Positions 36,382 through 48,850 of a stretch of DNA of 64,000 nucleotides are shown here, in pieces. The first letter of the stretch is position 1; every line of letters begins with the position of its first letter. Location: assembly GCA_000611775.1 (NCBI GenBank), contig KK106986.1, positions 248,001 through 312,000 of the forward strand. The letters are read 5' to 3'. This stretch comes from Umbilicaria muhlenbergii (lineage: Eukaryota > Ascomycota > Lecanoromycetes > Umbilicariales > Umbilicariaceae). The notes beneath the pieces are model-generated. The model did not search any database. It was not told where the DNA came from and saw nothing but the letters and a program-made list of their open reading frames with translations. A program made the translations under genes and the position numbers.

Positions 36382-38450
36382 TCAAGTGAGGAAGTGAGCG
36401 ATTGTTTTCAAGAAAACATGGGCCTGGATCACATCACTTTCGTGGGTCTCAAAGAGCTCGAACGCGGGTGCGTCAGGACGGCGAGGACGAGATTCAATTC
36501 TGCATAATCCAGGCTTTTGTTGGAACGCAAAGAAATGCTCTAAGTTAGTCGCATGTGTCCAAATGTACCATTTTGCTTATATCTGACAGGGATCACATCA
36601 AAGAAAATGGACAGAGGAAGAGCGATGGTGACGGCAACAGAGATGACAATTCATTGACTTACTTCATGCTCAAATAATTACGAGAGCCGCGGCTGAAGGG
36701 TACAAGACTCTTAGTCATAAGGGAGTTGATGTCACCAAGCCAGCGTTCAGGGTTGAACTCGAAGGGTCTCTTGAAAATCGTAAGGTTTATGTGCATGAGA
36801 TATGTGGACATACCAACAGGAACCTGCAATAAAGAGACTGATCCATGGAAAAGAACGGAAGCAGGGAGAATGACTGACACCATGAGGTATTATCCAGTGC
36901 TTGTACTGGATTTCAACGTCAGGCGAGCAGCGTGGAAGCCTGTGCAGCACTTCATAGCTCAGACTGTATCTGCGCTCTGTCAGTTCGGCTGGATGGGTGT
37001 TATACAAACAAATAGTGAGGTCACTGAATTACCGGAGCCCCTCTTTTATAATAGCCTGCAAGTAAGGGAGCTTCTCCAATTCTGCCCGTGATGGTACTTT
37101 CTGAGGATATCTAGCCATGGTGTTCTTGAGCTCCTCCGTGAGTCTAGAATAAATCTCTTCATTCGCAAGGATGTAGTATGATATGAAGTCGAGTGTGCGA
37201 GCGGTACTGGCAGTGCCTGCTCCCAGGAGAACCTCCGCTTCCTTGCTGAGTCGATTTACAGACAGATCCGATTCTGGCTTGTCGCTGTTGACAATATGGC
37301 GGAAAAGCGATGTTTGGGCCTTGACGTCTGTGGAGGCTGCCTTAACATCCATCTTGTTGCACTTGGCCTTGATTGTGCGTTGTTTGGCCATATGTGGTGG
37401 TTAGGTCACGCCGAGACAAAGGTAGCTGTGTAGGTTATGGTTAGCACCTTTCTAAAGTTCTTCAACGCTTGACTCTGGGGATCGGCCCATGACAGAACGG
37501 CTTCGGGGATTAAGCCCACAATTCTACAGCGAATCATACCCATCACCTATAAACGTGTATCAGCTAATTACTTAATACGTACTGGAGGAAGGGCATCCCT
37601 ATGAAGAGGGGTATTGACCGGACGATTGTGTGAATGAGATTGTACCTGATAAGAATCAGTGAAAGTAGCCACCCGGTTTGGATGTTTGCGTACCATCCGG
37701 AGCGAAATTGGGATCATCCAAGAAGTCTTCTTCCTCCTCACAGCACAGTCTGATGATGACATTGCCAGAAAATGCACTAAAGACATGAACCAGGCGAACG
37801 ACAGCGCGCTTCCCTTTCAAGGCCTTTAAACGGCCAACGAGCTTGCCGACGACTTCGACCAGCATGGGCTCAAGGCTGGTGACACCTGCTCTCGAGAAAA
37901 ACGGCTCCAGAGGCTTCTTTCTACGCCGGTGGAGATCATGGGACGTCGTCAGGAAATGGGAGCCTATTCGATTCAGCGTAGCCAGCGCAATGCTTACGGG
38001 GCCATTAATGACCGTCGAAGTCGATTCCTTTGGCAAATTTGTTGTAATTATCGGTGCGTCTTGTGTTTTCTGCAACATACAACTCGTTGTAGAAGGCATT
38101 GTCATGGATCGAGAGCTCACAAGGGTTGATCCTTACTATGGGTACTATGCAAGTGAGAGTCAGAGCGCGTTCTCTACTCCATAACAATTTCCTTCCTTCT
38201 GGACTTTCAAACCGTAGTGTTGGTGCATCTTCTCGATCTCGAAGATGTATTTCCCATTGCGGCAAAAATCGTAGTGAAACTCGTACCAATCCGTCGCTAC
38301 TGCAACCTTCGGGCCAGGAAATCCAGCGGGAGGTCAGAAAGCGAGACGGTAAACGGTTAAGCTGAGATAGTAGAGCATCCTTAAGACGGCAAAGCTCACG
38401 ACGAGTCTAGCACTAAGGCTGGCTGGCAAGGAGGGCGCAAGAAGGATCAT
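36382..38450 (-). pseudogene. Fossil cytochrome P450, near full length
   Basis: On the minus strand: a membrane anchor from 38450, a GFPGPK hinge, PIVRINP, YVAENTRRTDNYNKF, HDLHRRRRKPLEPFF-like helix C, an I-helix region LLGAGTASTARTLDF, a LPYLQAIIKEGLR ExxR helix, RPFEFNPERWLG, and the FSRGSRN heme loop, followed by an ELFETHESDV C-terminus. This looks like the trichothecene/terpenoid-tailoring type of P450. The frame is broken in several places and the heme loop no longer fits the consensus around its metal ligand, so no active enzyme would result. Five or more introns can still be placed. Confidence 0.82.
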
Positions 38451-39546
38451 CTGTATGCTTATCAGTATATATTGTTCCTCTGAGTAATCCAAAAACACTA
38501 GCTCTAAAATTCCTTGAGCATATTTACAGAGTAAGCCCCTAGGAAACCCGAATTCTGAAGAGAGTATAGCCCGTAAGAGCTGTAAAGCTGCAAGTCATTG
38601 AATCACAGAAGCTTAGTTGAATGTTCCTTCATCGTCTCCCCCTGGCCCCACCTACATTGGGTTCTGAGACTCAGTCTGAAACGACACGCACCTCATAAAG
38701 AGGCAGCAATAATAATTTACATGGAGCGCAAGTAGGAGCGGTATCATGGAAATGAGTGTGGAGCCCCGCACATGATTTCAGCAGTGAGATAGACTCCACT
38801 TTTAGGCCGGGTTGTGTTGGGAGGGGTAAATAAAGATATGTGCAGATGGTGCCTGCGCTGCTAATGCTGTAGGGAGACTTTCACTCTGCTGTTGCAGGCA
38901 TAATAGGGCGGTTTTGACAGATCGATGCTGAGGGAGGAGGGATGGCTTCACGGGCGGTATCAAGGAAAAAGACCTGAGTGCATCATTGGACGTCAAGAGA
39001 GAGCATTTGGTTGTCTCATTTTGAGTCTGTATGCAACATAGCCAAAGTGAGGGAGTAACGACGAGGCTAGATCATCCCAAAACCGATTCGCTCCCGTTTC
39101 GCGTCTAGGGGAGTTTTATTTTTAGAGGCGGCAACGACCGCTGCTCCACGCATAAGCTGAGGGTCAACCAGCGTCAAAGACAGGAAGCACACCGCGCCAT
39201 TGTCGATTTCCGTAGGTCATCGTCAATACTCAACATTGTCCCTTTCGGAAGACCTGCGACGCAGCATCTTACTGTTGGCTGAGCTGCCCTAATACGACCA
39301 AATGCCGCTAGCCTTTCGTGGCCGCTATCCATGAAGAGCACGGTGGCTGGGCCAGCTCACGTTGTCACTCGGATCGTCCTTTGTATTGTCGACCTGATTC
39401 GCGACTTCAAGACACTCGTTTCGTAATCCCTCTTCTTCCGCGAATCTGCAATATACCGCTCGACCGGAAGCTGTCCTCTCCCTAGATACCTCTAGATTTC
39501 CACAGCTCACCTCGAAAACGCGTACTAGCACTGGGAACCAGCCAAG
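38451..39546. other. Intergenic, right boundary of the fossil cluster
   Basis: Divergent spacer between the P450 fossil (minus) and the MAPKK gene (plus). It holds the MAPKK promoter and probably a long 5' leader. No gene is supported. Confidence 0.45.
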
Positions 39547-41209
39547 ATGTCAGATTTCAAAGCTCGAACGTTGAAGCGCAAGAACGTCAAAGGCCTCGCA
39601 CTGAGTGCACCACCACCGCAATCCCCAGTACAATCAGCGGGCGATGCACAGATACCAGGGCATGTCGGAAATGATGCGATGCGTTCGGATACACTGGAGA
39701 TCGGCGTGGAGTTCAAGCTCGACCTGCGTAGTGAGGACCTGATTGTCCTTAAAGAGCTGGGTGCTGGTAATGGTGGGACTGTGAGTAAGGTCATGCACGC
39801 GGCGACTAGAGCTGTTATGGCGAGGAAGGTATGTACCTATGATAAGCCAGCTATGAAGCTAGACGCCTGCTAAAGCAAGATCATAGGTCATCCACCTTGA
39901 GGCGAAGGAACAAGTTCGTAAACAGATTGTACGAGAGTTGCATATCATGTCCGACTGCAGTTCGCCAAATATCGTGTCCTTCTATGGAGCGTTCATGAAC
40001 GAGTCGCAGGATGTCATCATGTGTATGGAGTATATGGATTGCGGGTAGGCTAACCTCTGCGGCTCTTCCTTTCAATGGCTGACAGGGCTTTAGCTCGTTG
40101 GACCGTATCTCAAAAGACTTCGGCCCTGTCCGTGTCGATGTTCTTGGTAAGATCGCCGAGGCCATTCTTGGCGGCCTGAACTACCTCTACGAAGTGCACC
40201 GCATCATGCACCGAGATATCAAGCCATCGAACGTCCTAGTCAACTCCCGTGGCTTCATCAAGTTATGTGATTTTGGTGTTTCCGGCGAACTTGTAAACTC
40301 CATCGCAGATACGTTTGTCGGTACCTCTACATACATGGCTCCAGAGCGCATCCAGGGAGGGAAATACTCTATCAAGTCGGACGTCTGGAGTGTCGGCCTC
40401 ACCCTTATGGAGCTCGCTATTGGGCGTTTTCCATTCGACAACAGTGACACAGCTGCTGGAGACAGAGCAAGTGCAGGACCTATGGGCATCCTCGACCTCC
40501 TACAATCGATCGTTCATGAGCCTGCGCCAAAGCTCCCTAAGAGCGACGCTTTCCCTGCCATTCTCGATCAGATGATTCAGAAATGTCTCTTAAAGCTGCC
40601 GGAAGAACGACCATCACCTCGTGAGCTTTATGTACGACTCGCTCTCTGCTTCACTGAGTAATCTGCTGATACTGCCTGCAGGACCATGACAACTTTATCC
40701 AGGCCGCGAAACGCACCCCAGTCAATCTCGAAGAATGGGCGGTCCAAATGATGGAGCGTCACAATCGCAAATCTCATCTCGCACCCCAGCTCTCCCCAGC
40801 AACCAAAGCTCTCCTGCGGGATTCTGCCAGCTCCAGCTCACCTATCCATGACACCTCAGCCAGCTCGAAGACGCCAACCTCTGGGGAGATTCCTATCGCG
40901 GGGGATGACATGAAGTCGTCGCCTGCGCCAGAAATACCAACCATAAAGCGTGGGCTGTCCGTAGACATCAACGGTGGCATGTACCCTACGCAGGCACCAG
41001 TTTTCGATCGTCCAATCTTCCCGCCCCGTACATCCAGCACGTCTATCCTTTCAACCGCGAACCGTCCCAACACTGGCGACGCTTTCAACCTTCCTATTCG
41101 TCCTGCACCACCTCCATCTGGCCCACTACCTCCACCTCCTACTGGAAGTCTGAGGGGTTCTTCCTCCAGGCGGCAACCTATCGACAGGAACCTCTTCACA
41201 CAGCAATGA
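39547..41209 (+). CDS. STE7: MAP kinase kinase, Ste7 type
   Basis: Four exons: 39547-39828, 39887-40044, 40094-40631, 40682-41209; 501 aa. The N-terminus [15 protein letters not shown] matches the start I know from Ste7/Fuz7-type MAPKKs of filamentous fungi. Kinase motifs: [11 protein letters not shown] (glycine loop, about residue 72), the VAIK-type Lys in [19 protein letters not shown] (about 185), [19 protein letters not shown] with the activation-loop Ser/Thr sites, and [10 protein letters not shown] Pro/Ser-rich tail follows the kinase domain. It should phosphorylate the Fus3/Kss1-type MAP kinase in the mating, filamentation and infection cascade. Intron 2 needs the acceptor TTTAG at 40093, not the earlier CAG, to restore DCGSLDRI. 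All key residues are present. Confidence 0.95.
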
Positions 41210-42846
41210 GACTTTCCGCCTGTTGGCTTAGTCCTCTGTTCGTACTGGAGCCTATTCTCCAGCAGTAGGTGGTAATCGATGGGGCCATCAGCACTACAAC
41301 ACATTCAGAGATTCGACCTCCGACATCTAGCTATGTCTTGTGTCGGATGTAGGTATCCAGCTGCATCCACGATAGACTTTCTGTTCTCGACTCGGCTCCT
41401 CATATCTATTCATGCGGTTTAGGCTGCCACATTACGCCAGCACGGATCTTCTCTGCTGTCTATAGGCTTTGATCTCTTGCCACGGAGTGATACAAGGCTA
41501 GAGTTTCACTGGCATCTATAGTTTTCTATACCCCCGGGAATGTTCTTTGATGTTTCTTCCACTCTAGCTCCTTCAAACTAAGCATGGCTCCGGCGTTCGT
41601 GTCGCACGTGTCATCTGAGTTTATGAAAAGCCTTCTCTAGTACTTCAACTCATCCTCACCCAAGGCAAGGGTACGCCTGGATAGTGAGCGGGGAGGCGTC
41701 AGGTCCAGATCACAGTACTCGATGGATACATGGGTTGCGGCAGTCATAAAGCGTTGATTTGGTGTAAGACTACTGCAAATTCATTACTGGAACCCACGTG
41801 CGACTATCAATACGCCATTGTAACTGTACAAGAACTCGTCACACAGAAGTATCCAGATCATGTGTAATATGCAAGGCTTGTCTACTGCTGAACATGACTG
41901 CAAAGTGGTATCCCCCAATGGATGTGTAGATGTACGCACTTTCAAAGTCGAATGAGTCACATGCTTCGGGCCAAAACGTCCACACCACCCAATCTGTTGC
42001 ACCAAATTGTTACCCGGCCGCAGGGAGTCTCTAGATCAACTGCCAGTCCTCCGCCTTCCCAAGGCTTCCTTTTCTCTTTAGCTCTCTTTGCCTTTTGGCT
42101 TAGATCAAGTGTAGTATCTGTTCTTTTCAGTTTAATCTCTGAAATTCTTCTACGGAAGAAATTATTGATTAAATTTATTTTTGTACCGCGCGGGGAGTCC
42201 TCTTTGCTTGCAAATGACTGCTCGCACTGTGTCACCGGCCTTACACTACCGCCGGTTGACGCGAAGCCACATCTTTTCATTGTGGCTCTGGGCTTGTCCT
42301 GGAGCATGAAGAAGAGAGCCTCAAGTCAAGCCTTAGTGTAGTGCTGGGAATGCCATCGCACTGGTGATGGCGAATATGGTGATGATTGCAATCGGACTCG
42401 GGCGTGATGCTGTGTTGTATGCTGTCCTCATGTTGAGTCATGGTCAGACATCCTTCACAAAAGGACTTCAAATTCTCAACTCATGTAATGAAGATAACGG
42501 TGACTCTCTGTGCGACGCGAAGCGGTGAAGGATTCCGAAATCTTCCTTGTGATCCTCTTCCTCGGTCCAGTCACATTCAGCACACTTCGCTTGATTTGGA
42601 AAACCCAGGCAAACCAGCCTACACCGTCACCACATTACGATTACAATCTTGATCAGCATCATCGTCCATTCTCGCTCGCTTCGGTTCAGGAATACCGTCT
42701 TCACCTCACCCCTATGGAGTTACGGATATACCTACACCCTTCAGAAATTTACAGCTCTTCGTTACCACTACAATAACCCACCAAAGTAATAACAGTACCA
42801 GCCCTCACCAAACCACGTTAACAGCGCCTTCTGCGCAACACCCAAC
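41210..42846. other. Intergenic, 1.6 kb
   Basis: It holds the 3' flank of the MAPKK gene and the promoter of the IFRD gene. Frames here are short and without motifs. No repeat or RNA gene is recognised. Confidence 0.45.
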
Positions 42847-44443
42847 ATGCATGATCTTCGGCGACAAGCGCTGGAGAGCGGCAAGACCGTGTCGCGCAAA
42901 GCGCAATCCCGCCAGACCTCACGACCCAGCTCTAGGAGCAACTCTGCACCTAATTCTGGCGGGGCAAGCAGAACCGCTAGCAGAGCCGGCTCAGACGACG
43001 AGGGAGACGGCAACCTCAGCGATGGCACATCCTGGAGGTAATTATACCTCCTGCTATTCGACCGACTCGCGCAGTCCTTGTCGGACTCGATTTCCTCGAC
43101 GCAGCTGGGCCTTTCTTCTGACGTGCGATAAGAAGCTGACTCATGCTATAGTGTCAACTCCATAGATGAGATGCTCGCCGCAGATGACACTGAGCAATCT
43201 TCCACGGTATGGCAAGCAGAGCTGGCGGACCGTATCGAGGAAATCTTAAACCAAAAACGCAGTAGCGTCCAAGGTCGAGAAACAACGCTGGCAGCGTATG
43301 TGCGTATCCTAACGGCTCAATATGCGGCGGAAGAAATCCGTGGGAAGGATTCCGAGCTGGTGGTAGCATTTTTGAAGAGCATAAAGGCGGAGACGAGCGA
43401 GAAAGAAACGATACTGGCTTTGAAAGGTGAGCAAATTGGTTGGATGAAAGTATCGCTTTTGGCTAACAAGTGCATCAAGCTCTTGCTATGACACTCATAA
43501 CCTCTCCCTCCGACGTCACCTACGACACCGCTGCAAATCCCCTCAAGCGCACAATTTCCGACTCTGCATCTATCCCAACCAAGACCGCCGCCATTCATGC
43601 CCTCGGCACCTGCACGTTTTATGGAGGAGCGTCCGACGATGAGATACTCGAGAACATGTGCTACTTCCTCGAGATCATCTCCTCAGATGGCCACTTCATC
43701 GAAGCTCCCGACGACGCCGACACCGTAACCGCTGCCCTGGAGGAGTGGGGATTCCTAGCCACCTTGATCGAAGACCTTTCCGAAGACACCGAAGACGCCA
43801 TGGACGCATTCGTAGAGCAACTCTCCAGCAGCGCGCTCTCGGTCCAGATAGCCGCCGGTGAGAACATTGCCCTTCTATACGAGAAGTCATACACCCCTCT
43901 CGAAGAAGACGAAACCCTCTCCGAACACAGCGATGAGGACGTGCTTGAGGATCCGGATGAGACGCCTGGCGTGCCGAAACTGGTTAAGCGCTATACCGCC
44001 TACCGCCGCACCGATCAACTCATCCATACACTCACCGAACTCGCCTCGCTGAGCACCCGCAAGTTGTCTAAGAAGGACAAGAAGCACATGCATACGAGCT
44101 TTGCGGATATTCTAAATAGCGTGGAGAATCCGACGAGAGGCCCGCGCTATCAGAATGCCATCAATCACGAGACGGGGAAGCGGTACGGGAGCCGTATGGT
44201 TGTGAGGATACATAGGGATGGGGTTATGAAGATTGATAAATGGTGGAAGCTGCATCGGTTGGAGGGCTTGAGGAGGGTGTTGCAGGGAGGATTCGTGGGA
44301 CATTACGAGAAGAATGCGGTGGTGTTCGAGAGCTTGCCGTAAGTCCATTATGGGCAGGAGCATCAAATGTTCCTGAACATCGAGCTGACTTTTGTAGGAT
44401 TATGATTACGAACGACAGGAAGATAACCAAGGAACGCGATTAG
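42847..44443 (+). CDS. IFRD-family protein (interferon-related developmental regulator homologue)
   Basis: Four exons: 42847-43037, 43152-43426, 43480-44338, 44398-44443; 456 aa. The N-terminus is Ser/Arg-rich. The body is a helical-repeat IFRD domain: SVNSIDEMLAAD, LADRIEEILNQKRSS, REEAL-type helices, TYDTAANPLKRTI, ALGTCTFYGG, FLATLIEDLSED and SALSVQIAAGENIALLYE. The C-terminus has the conserved SKKDKKHMHTSFADIL, GPRYQ and the WWKLHRLEGLRRVLQGGF stretch, which continues over the last intron into ...IMITNDRKI. In animals IFRD1 acts as a transcriptional co-regulator and, by more recent work, binds ribosomes; the fungal role is not established. No break is seen. Confidence 0.88.
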
Positions 44444-45962
44444 GTGCTCTAGCTAGTCAGCTACGGTGGACGAACGGGGGCATATTTCTTTGAAGCTGCG
44501 ATCTTCATGCATGGGCGTTTCAATACCGGAGGCACGATCAAAAGTTTTTGGCTTTTTGCAGGACTGTGCTTTTGGAAACTATGAGAAGGGTTTGGGTTCT
44601 CGAGTATACGATGAGATACCGCACGGCGTTGGGAGCAGGCTTACAGCATTGTCAACCTTACAGCATTGTCAATACTCATCAGTTTATCTCAGTTTGGGTG
44701 CTTGCGTGTGCTACACCTGAAGCCGTTCCATTCACGTTGTCTTTTTTCCGAGACAAGACCGTTTGGTGGATCGGTGGCTTGCCGTAGCACGTTTAGGCCT
44801 GTGGACCAGGCTAGCGTCCCGTCATCTGACATATACCTGCGTCGGTGGGGGGGTGGCGTATGCCTCTGACCTCCTTGATTGTTGGCCTAGGTACATGTAT
44901 GCAGACTTCCGAGGCGAATAACAAGCGGCTGAGATTCCACTTCGTCACTGACTTGGGAGTTGTATCCGTTACGGCTGATGGTTGCAAAGGATGGAGGACT
45001 CTGCATGACGGTGGAGTAAGGTAACCCCCACTATTGCCTTATCTACCGTCTCGGCTCCACCTGGCCTTCCACCAACGCAAAGTCTCCGTTTCTCCACGGT
45101 CTCGATGTCTGTTTTCCTGCGCCTTTCCCGCTTTTTTCTCGCCTTGGTTTTGGTGTTTCGGGTTCGATATTAGACGGTCGAAATGGCTCCGGGCTACGCC
45201 TTTGTCTCCTTGCTTTGACCAGACTGTGTCATCAATTCGGACCTTGGCGTCCGTTTCATTGTCTCTGCTACTTTTGTCGCCGCTGTTGTCGTTGCCTCTA
45301 CCGGATCGACAATTTAGGGTTGGATGGCCCGTCGAGCGTCCTCCAAAGAGGCGTAATGCGCGCTGACAGCGATTACGAGGTAGTAGAGCAGGGTTTCTAC
45401 TACCCGTTCTAGGGTTTGTGACTGCGAGCTCGGCGGTCACAAATCATGTTTTGTTTGAGGGATAGGTTACCCAGCAGAAGCAATATGTCATAGTACAGCG
45501 TACTCCGTGGTCATTAGCTGCTTTCTTGGGATATGGTCATCATGAAGAGACTTTGGCTGTCCGCCTCCCCGAACTTCTGCTGGTGATGGATATCCAATCG
45601 CTTTTCAAGACCTAGGATTCCAAGAACTAAAGGGTCAAAGATAGCTCGGGTAGTAAGATATGCACGCAGGTATATTGACGACACCACTTTTCTGCATACT
45701 TAGATACATACCTTATTCTTTTTTTTCGATCGCGGTGTCGGGCGGAGAAGATTTTCTTCGTAGGAGGGATCTTCAGGAAGCTTGTGCTGTGCGCCATTAT
45801 GCAGATGAGGCTGGTGTTTACATCAGAAGGGTCCATCGGCGACTGAAAAAGCGGTCAACGCGCTCGACGCCAATATATTCAGGAAAACCGAACCCTTCCT
45901 ACAGAAGGTCAAGTCACCTTTCCTATCTTTGAATTGACCAAACGGTGGAGGGAAAAACCGGC
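44444..45962. other. Intergenic, 1.5 kb
   Basis: Nothing recognisable on either strand; frames are short and lack motifs. A 16-nt block, TTACAGCATTGTCAA, is directly duplicated at about 44640-44670. Confidence 0.4.
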
Positions 45963-46946
45963 ATGGCTCAGCCCACCCATTTCGCCGATTACGCCACCGT
46001 GGTCACGGACATTGACCGGAAGAAATACGGAAGACGTATAGTACCCATGAGGATATTAATACTGGGGCTGGGGAGAACGGGCACAGAATGTAAGATTTAC
46101 GCCAGAAGCAGACAGGGGCAACAGAACATTGCCTAATACAGGCCTGAGATAGCGATCAAGAAAGCTCTTCAACTCCTGGGCATCCACGAAGTGTACCATG
46201 GCTACTCGAATCTATTCGACAACCCCCGAGACAACGAGATGTGGCTGGAAGCCCTCGAGGCCAAGTACGACGGCAAGGGCAAACCATACGGCCGAGCCGA
46301 GTTCGACAAGCTCCTTGGCCATTGCCAGGCCGTCTCTGACCTCCCAGCTGTTTGCTTTGCCGAAGAGTTAATTGAGGCGTATCCGGACGCGAAAGTCATT
46401 CTTACCTTGCGGGACGTCGACGCTTGGTACCAGTGAGTACCAGCTTACATGGATCTGGAAGAGAAAACTTCATTGACCCTCTCATTTTCCTTCAGATCTT
46501 ACCTTACCACGATTCACGCTCGCATCAAGCATCCCTCGTCTACGATCCTGATTCCGATAACTTACTTCTTACGCCTGCACTCCCGCTTTTCCAGACCGAC
46601 GTTGATCAAAGCCTTCCAACATATGATGGAAGGTGACTTCGAGAAGAACGGTAAGAGGGTGTATCATGAGCACAACGACAAGATCCGCTCGCTCGTCGGC
46701 CCGGAACGACTTCTCGAGTATCATGTCAAAGAGGGGTGGAAACCGCTATGTGAGTTTCTTGGAATCGAGCAACCGAAGGAGGAATCCCCGCGGGGTAACG
46801 ACAAAGGCTGTTTTGAGCAAAGATTCGAGAAGGCTTTGATACTGACGCTGCAGGCTATATTTGAGAAGATAATGCGATTGGTGCTGCTTGTTGTAGTGGC
46901 GCTTTATGTCCTGAGCTGGGCGAAAGCGAAGACCAGGGTTGGATGA
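45963..46946 (+). CDS. Sulfotransferase-like P-loop protein with C-terminal membrane anchor
   Basis: Three exons: 45963-46089, 46153-46432, 46496-46946; 285 aa. The nucleotide-binding loop is ILGLGRTGTES (Ser codon split by intron 1), followed by KKALQLLGIHEVYHGYSN, a conserved LPAVCFAEELIEAYPDAKVILTLRD strand-and-loop, and RSLVGPERLLEYHVKEGWKPLCEFLG near the end. This is the fungal sulfotransferase_4-like family, whose substrates are mostly unknown. A hydrophobic C-terminal helix (LVLLVVVALYVLSW) probably anchors it to an internal membrane. For intron 1 the acceptor GAGATAG at 46152 is required; the nearer CAG breaks the frame. Confidence 0.85.
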
Positions 46947-48850
46947 ACAGATGAGATTGTCTGGCTGTGCTTTGTCTTCTTAGCTCTGCGCCGGCTTTGT
47001 TTGAAGCGGGTAGCAGTATGGACCAACCCTCGATGAACAAGCTGCGAGTGGCACGATGTGTTGTCGAATAATCTGCATGCCGCTGTATATTCTTACTTCT
47101 TCTGAGCTTTTTTCGTGCAGCAGTCTAAGGGACAGAGAATACAGTACATCCTTTTTGTCCTTTGATGCAACGGAAATATTACTGCCGGGCAGCGACAAGA
47201 CCGGATGCGCCCCTTGTAAGCACTTAGCTGGCGGAATGATAGTAACGCCTCGGACCGCGGTGCTTGTTGTGACCCTTCTCAGCTCTACTACTATGCCCTA
47301 GAAACGGTTAGCCGTCACAACCACTAGGTTTACATGTTGCGTGAAGTTTACTTACAGCGTTGATATTTGCGTCACTCCTTAAATCTTACTCATATACATA
47401 GAGAAAAACAATGGGCCCTCTTTTTGAATTCTACTCCTATACGTTAAGGACGTCCGCTTCTATACTAGTCTCAAGAGCTTTGGCTGCTACCAAAATACGG
47501 CAAAGTGAACGTATTGCGAGGAGGAACATACATCAGCTGAGATGTGAGAAAGTAAACAGTTTGTAGCGTAAGAAGGGGTCCTCATAGAACGACACTCTAA
47601 GTTACTTACATGGACTCGGTGTTCCTCCACCTAGAGCCAGCACCCTCGGCACGATTCATACTCATAGTGTTTGACTAAACCTTTGCCTGATTATGTAACC
47701 ACTTAAGAGAAAACAAAGGAGGAGCTGATGGGACCACACACGGCCAGTTGAACGTCACCTTGCACAACTGAGCTACCCAGGCAAAAGGCAATCGCGGCCA
47801 GTGCGAGGAAGCTTCTTAGTGCAACACACAACATTCAACTCGAGTCAAACCCAACTGGGCGCCCAACATTAAGTCCTTCCTACCCGCGCCTTCAACAGCA
47901 ACCGCTAAGGGTCAGGGCTTGCGGTGCTAGAGGTTAGAACTAGGGCCGAGTGCAGCGAGCGGTCAAGTGTTTTGGATTAGAAGTCCTTGTATGCAAAAGA
48001 CTTTGGGGGTGTTTGTGTAACATACTCGGGATGCTGTTCTACAAGAACCCCGTGCTCCGCAATCTCTAAGAAGCATGTCGTTCGAAATACAAAGCTCGAA
48101 GCGCGTATCAAGGTAAGACGCTAAGGTAAGGCGCCACTGGCGCTTGAGACGCATTCTCGCTCGGGTCTACCTACTTTCAACGTCAACCCTCCAGGACCTC
48201 ATTATATGTAGCGGGTAGTCTACCTGCCTTATGTTTTTATGTAATGCTTACTCCTGTTAGATATTAGTCGTAGTAGTCTACCATTGGTCTATGTTGTCCA
48301 GCACTCCCACCCGATTTATTGTGCTCCGCTGCTGCATCTCGGAGACAATCGGTGATGCTCGTGACAGTGCCGCTGAGCCCATCATCTTCACGATGTAGAA
48401 GCGACATGATATCATGACTGAATGCGCTGGTGTACTAGCTTTTTCCTATGCCAATCAAGGCTGGAACCTTTACTGGCTCAATTGCCCAACACATTTGTAC
48501 TTGGAATTCTCGTGACTGCGTTGACGAACGATGATGCTTCTCTGCTGTCTCAGTTGATTCATGCCGCGAATGTAGCCACTTCACTGTTTCTGTGGTCTTC
48601 ATCACTGTTTACTCGAAGCGATCAGCTTGCATTAGATCCGCAAAAGGTAGGGTTGCGAGAAGTGTGTGTGGAATGTTCTACCTTATCTGAACAATCATCT
48701 ATACCGATGACAGTGAGCCCATGTGGCGTTGTAATGATTTCTTTTGAAATACTACATGTTTCTGTTTTTGTTGATAAGGACAATGCCCTTTGTGCCTCAA
48801 CACCCACACGATCATCTATTCTTGAGATCAGAGCTTGAGTATTTGACAAC
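46947..48850. other. Intergenic, 1.9 kb
   Basis: No coding region is supported. Near 47733-47785 the minus strand reads GGGTAGCTCAGTTG, like the 5' part (A box) of a tRNA, but the rest does not fold as one. Many short irregular stretches suggest old decayed sequence. Confidence 0.4.

Noticed and set aside
40098-40575. Possible CRISPR or other array-like structures in or near the kinase gene
   Set aside because: No regular spacers anywhere in the window; the organism is a fungus and only simple tandem repeats are present.
47733-47785. Minus-strand tRNA A-box (GGGTAGCTCAGTTG)
   Set aside because: The D-stem partner and the T-arm are missing; not a functional tRNA, and no SINE body or A-rich tail follows.
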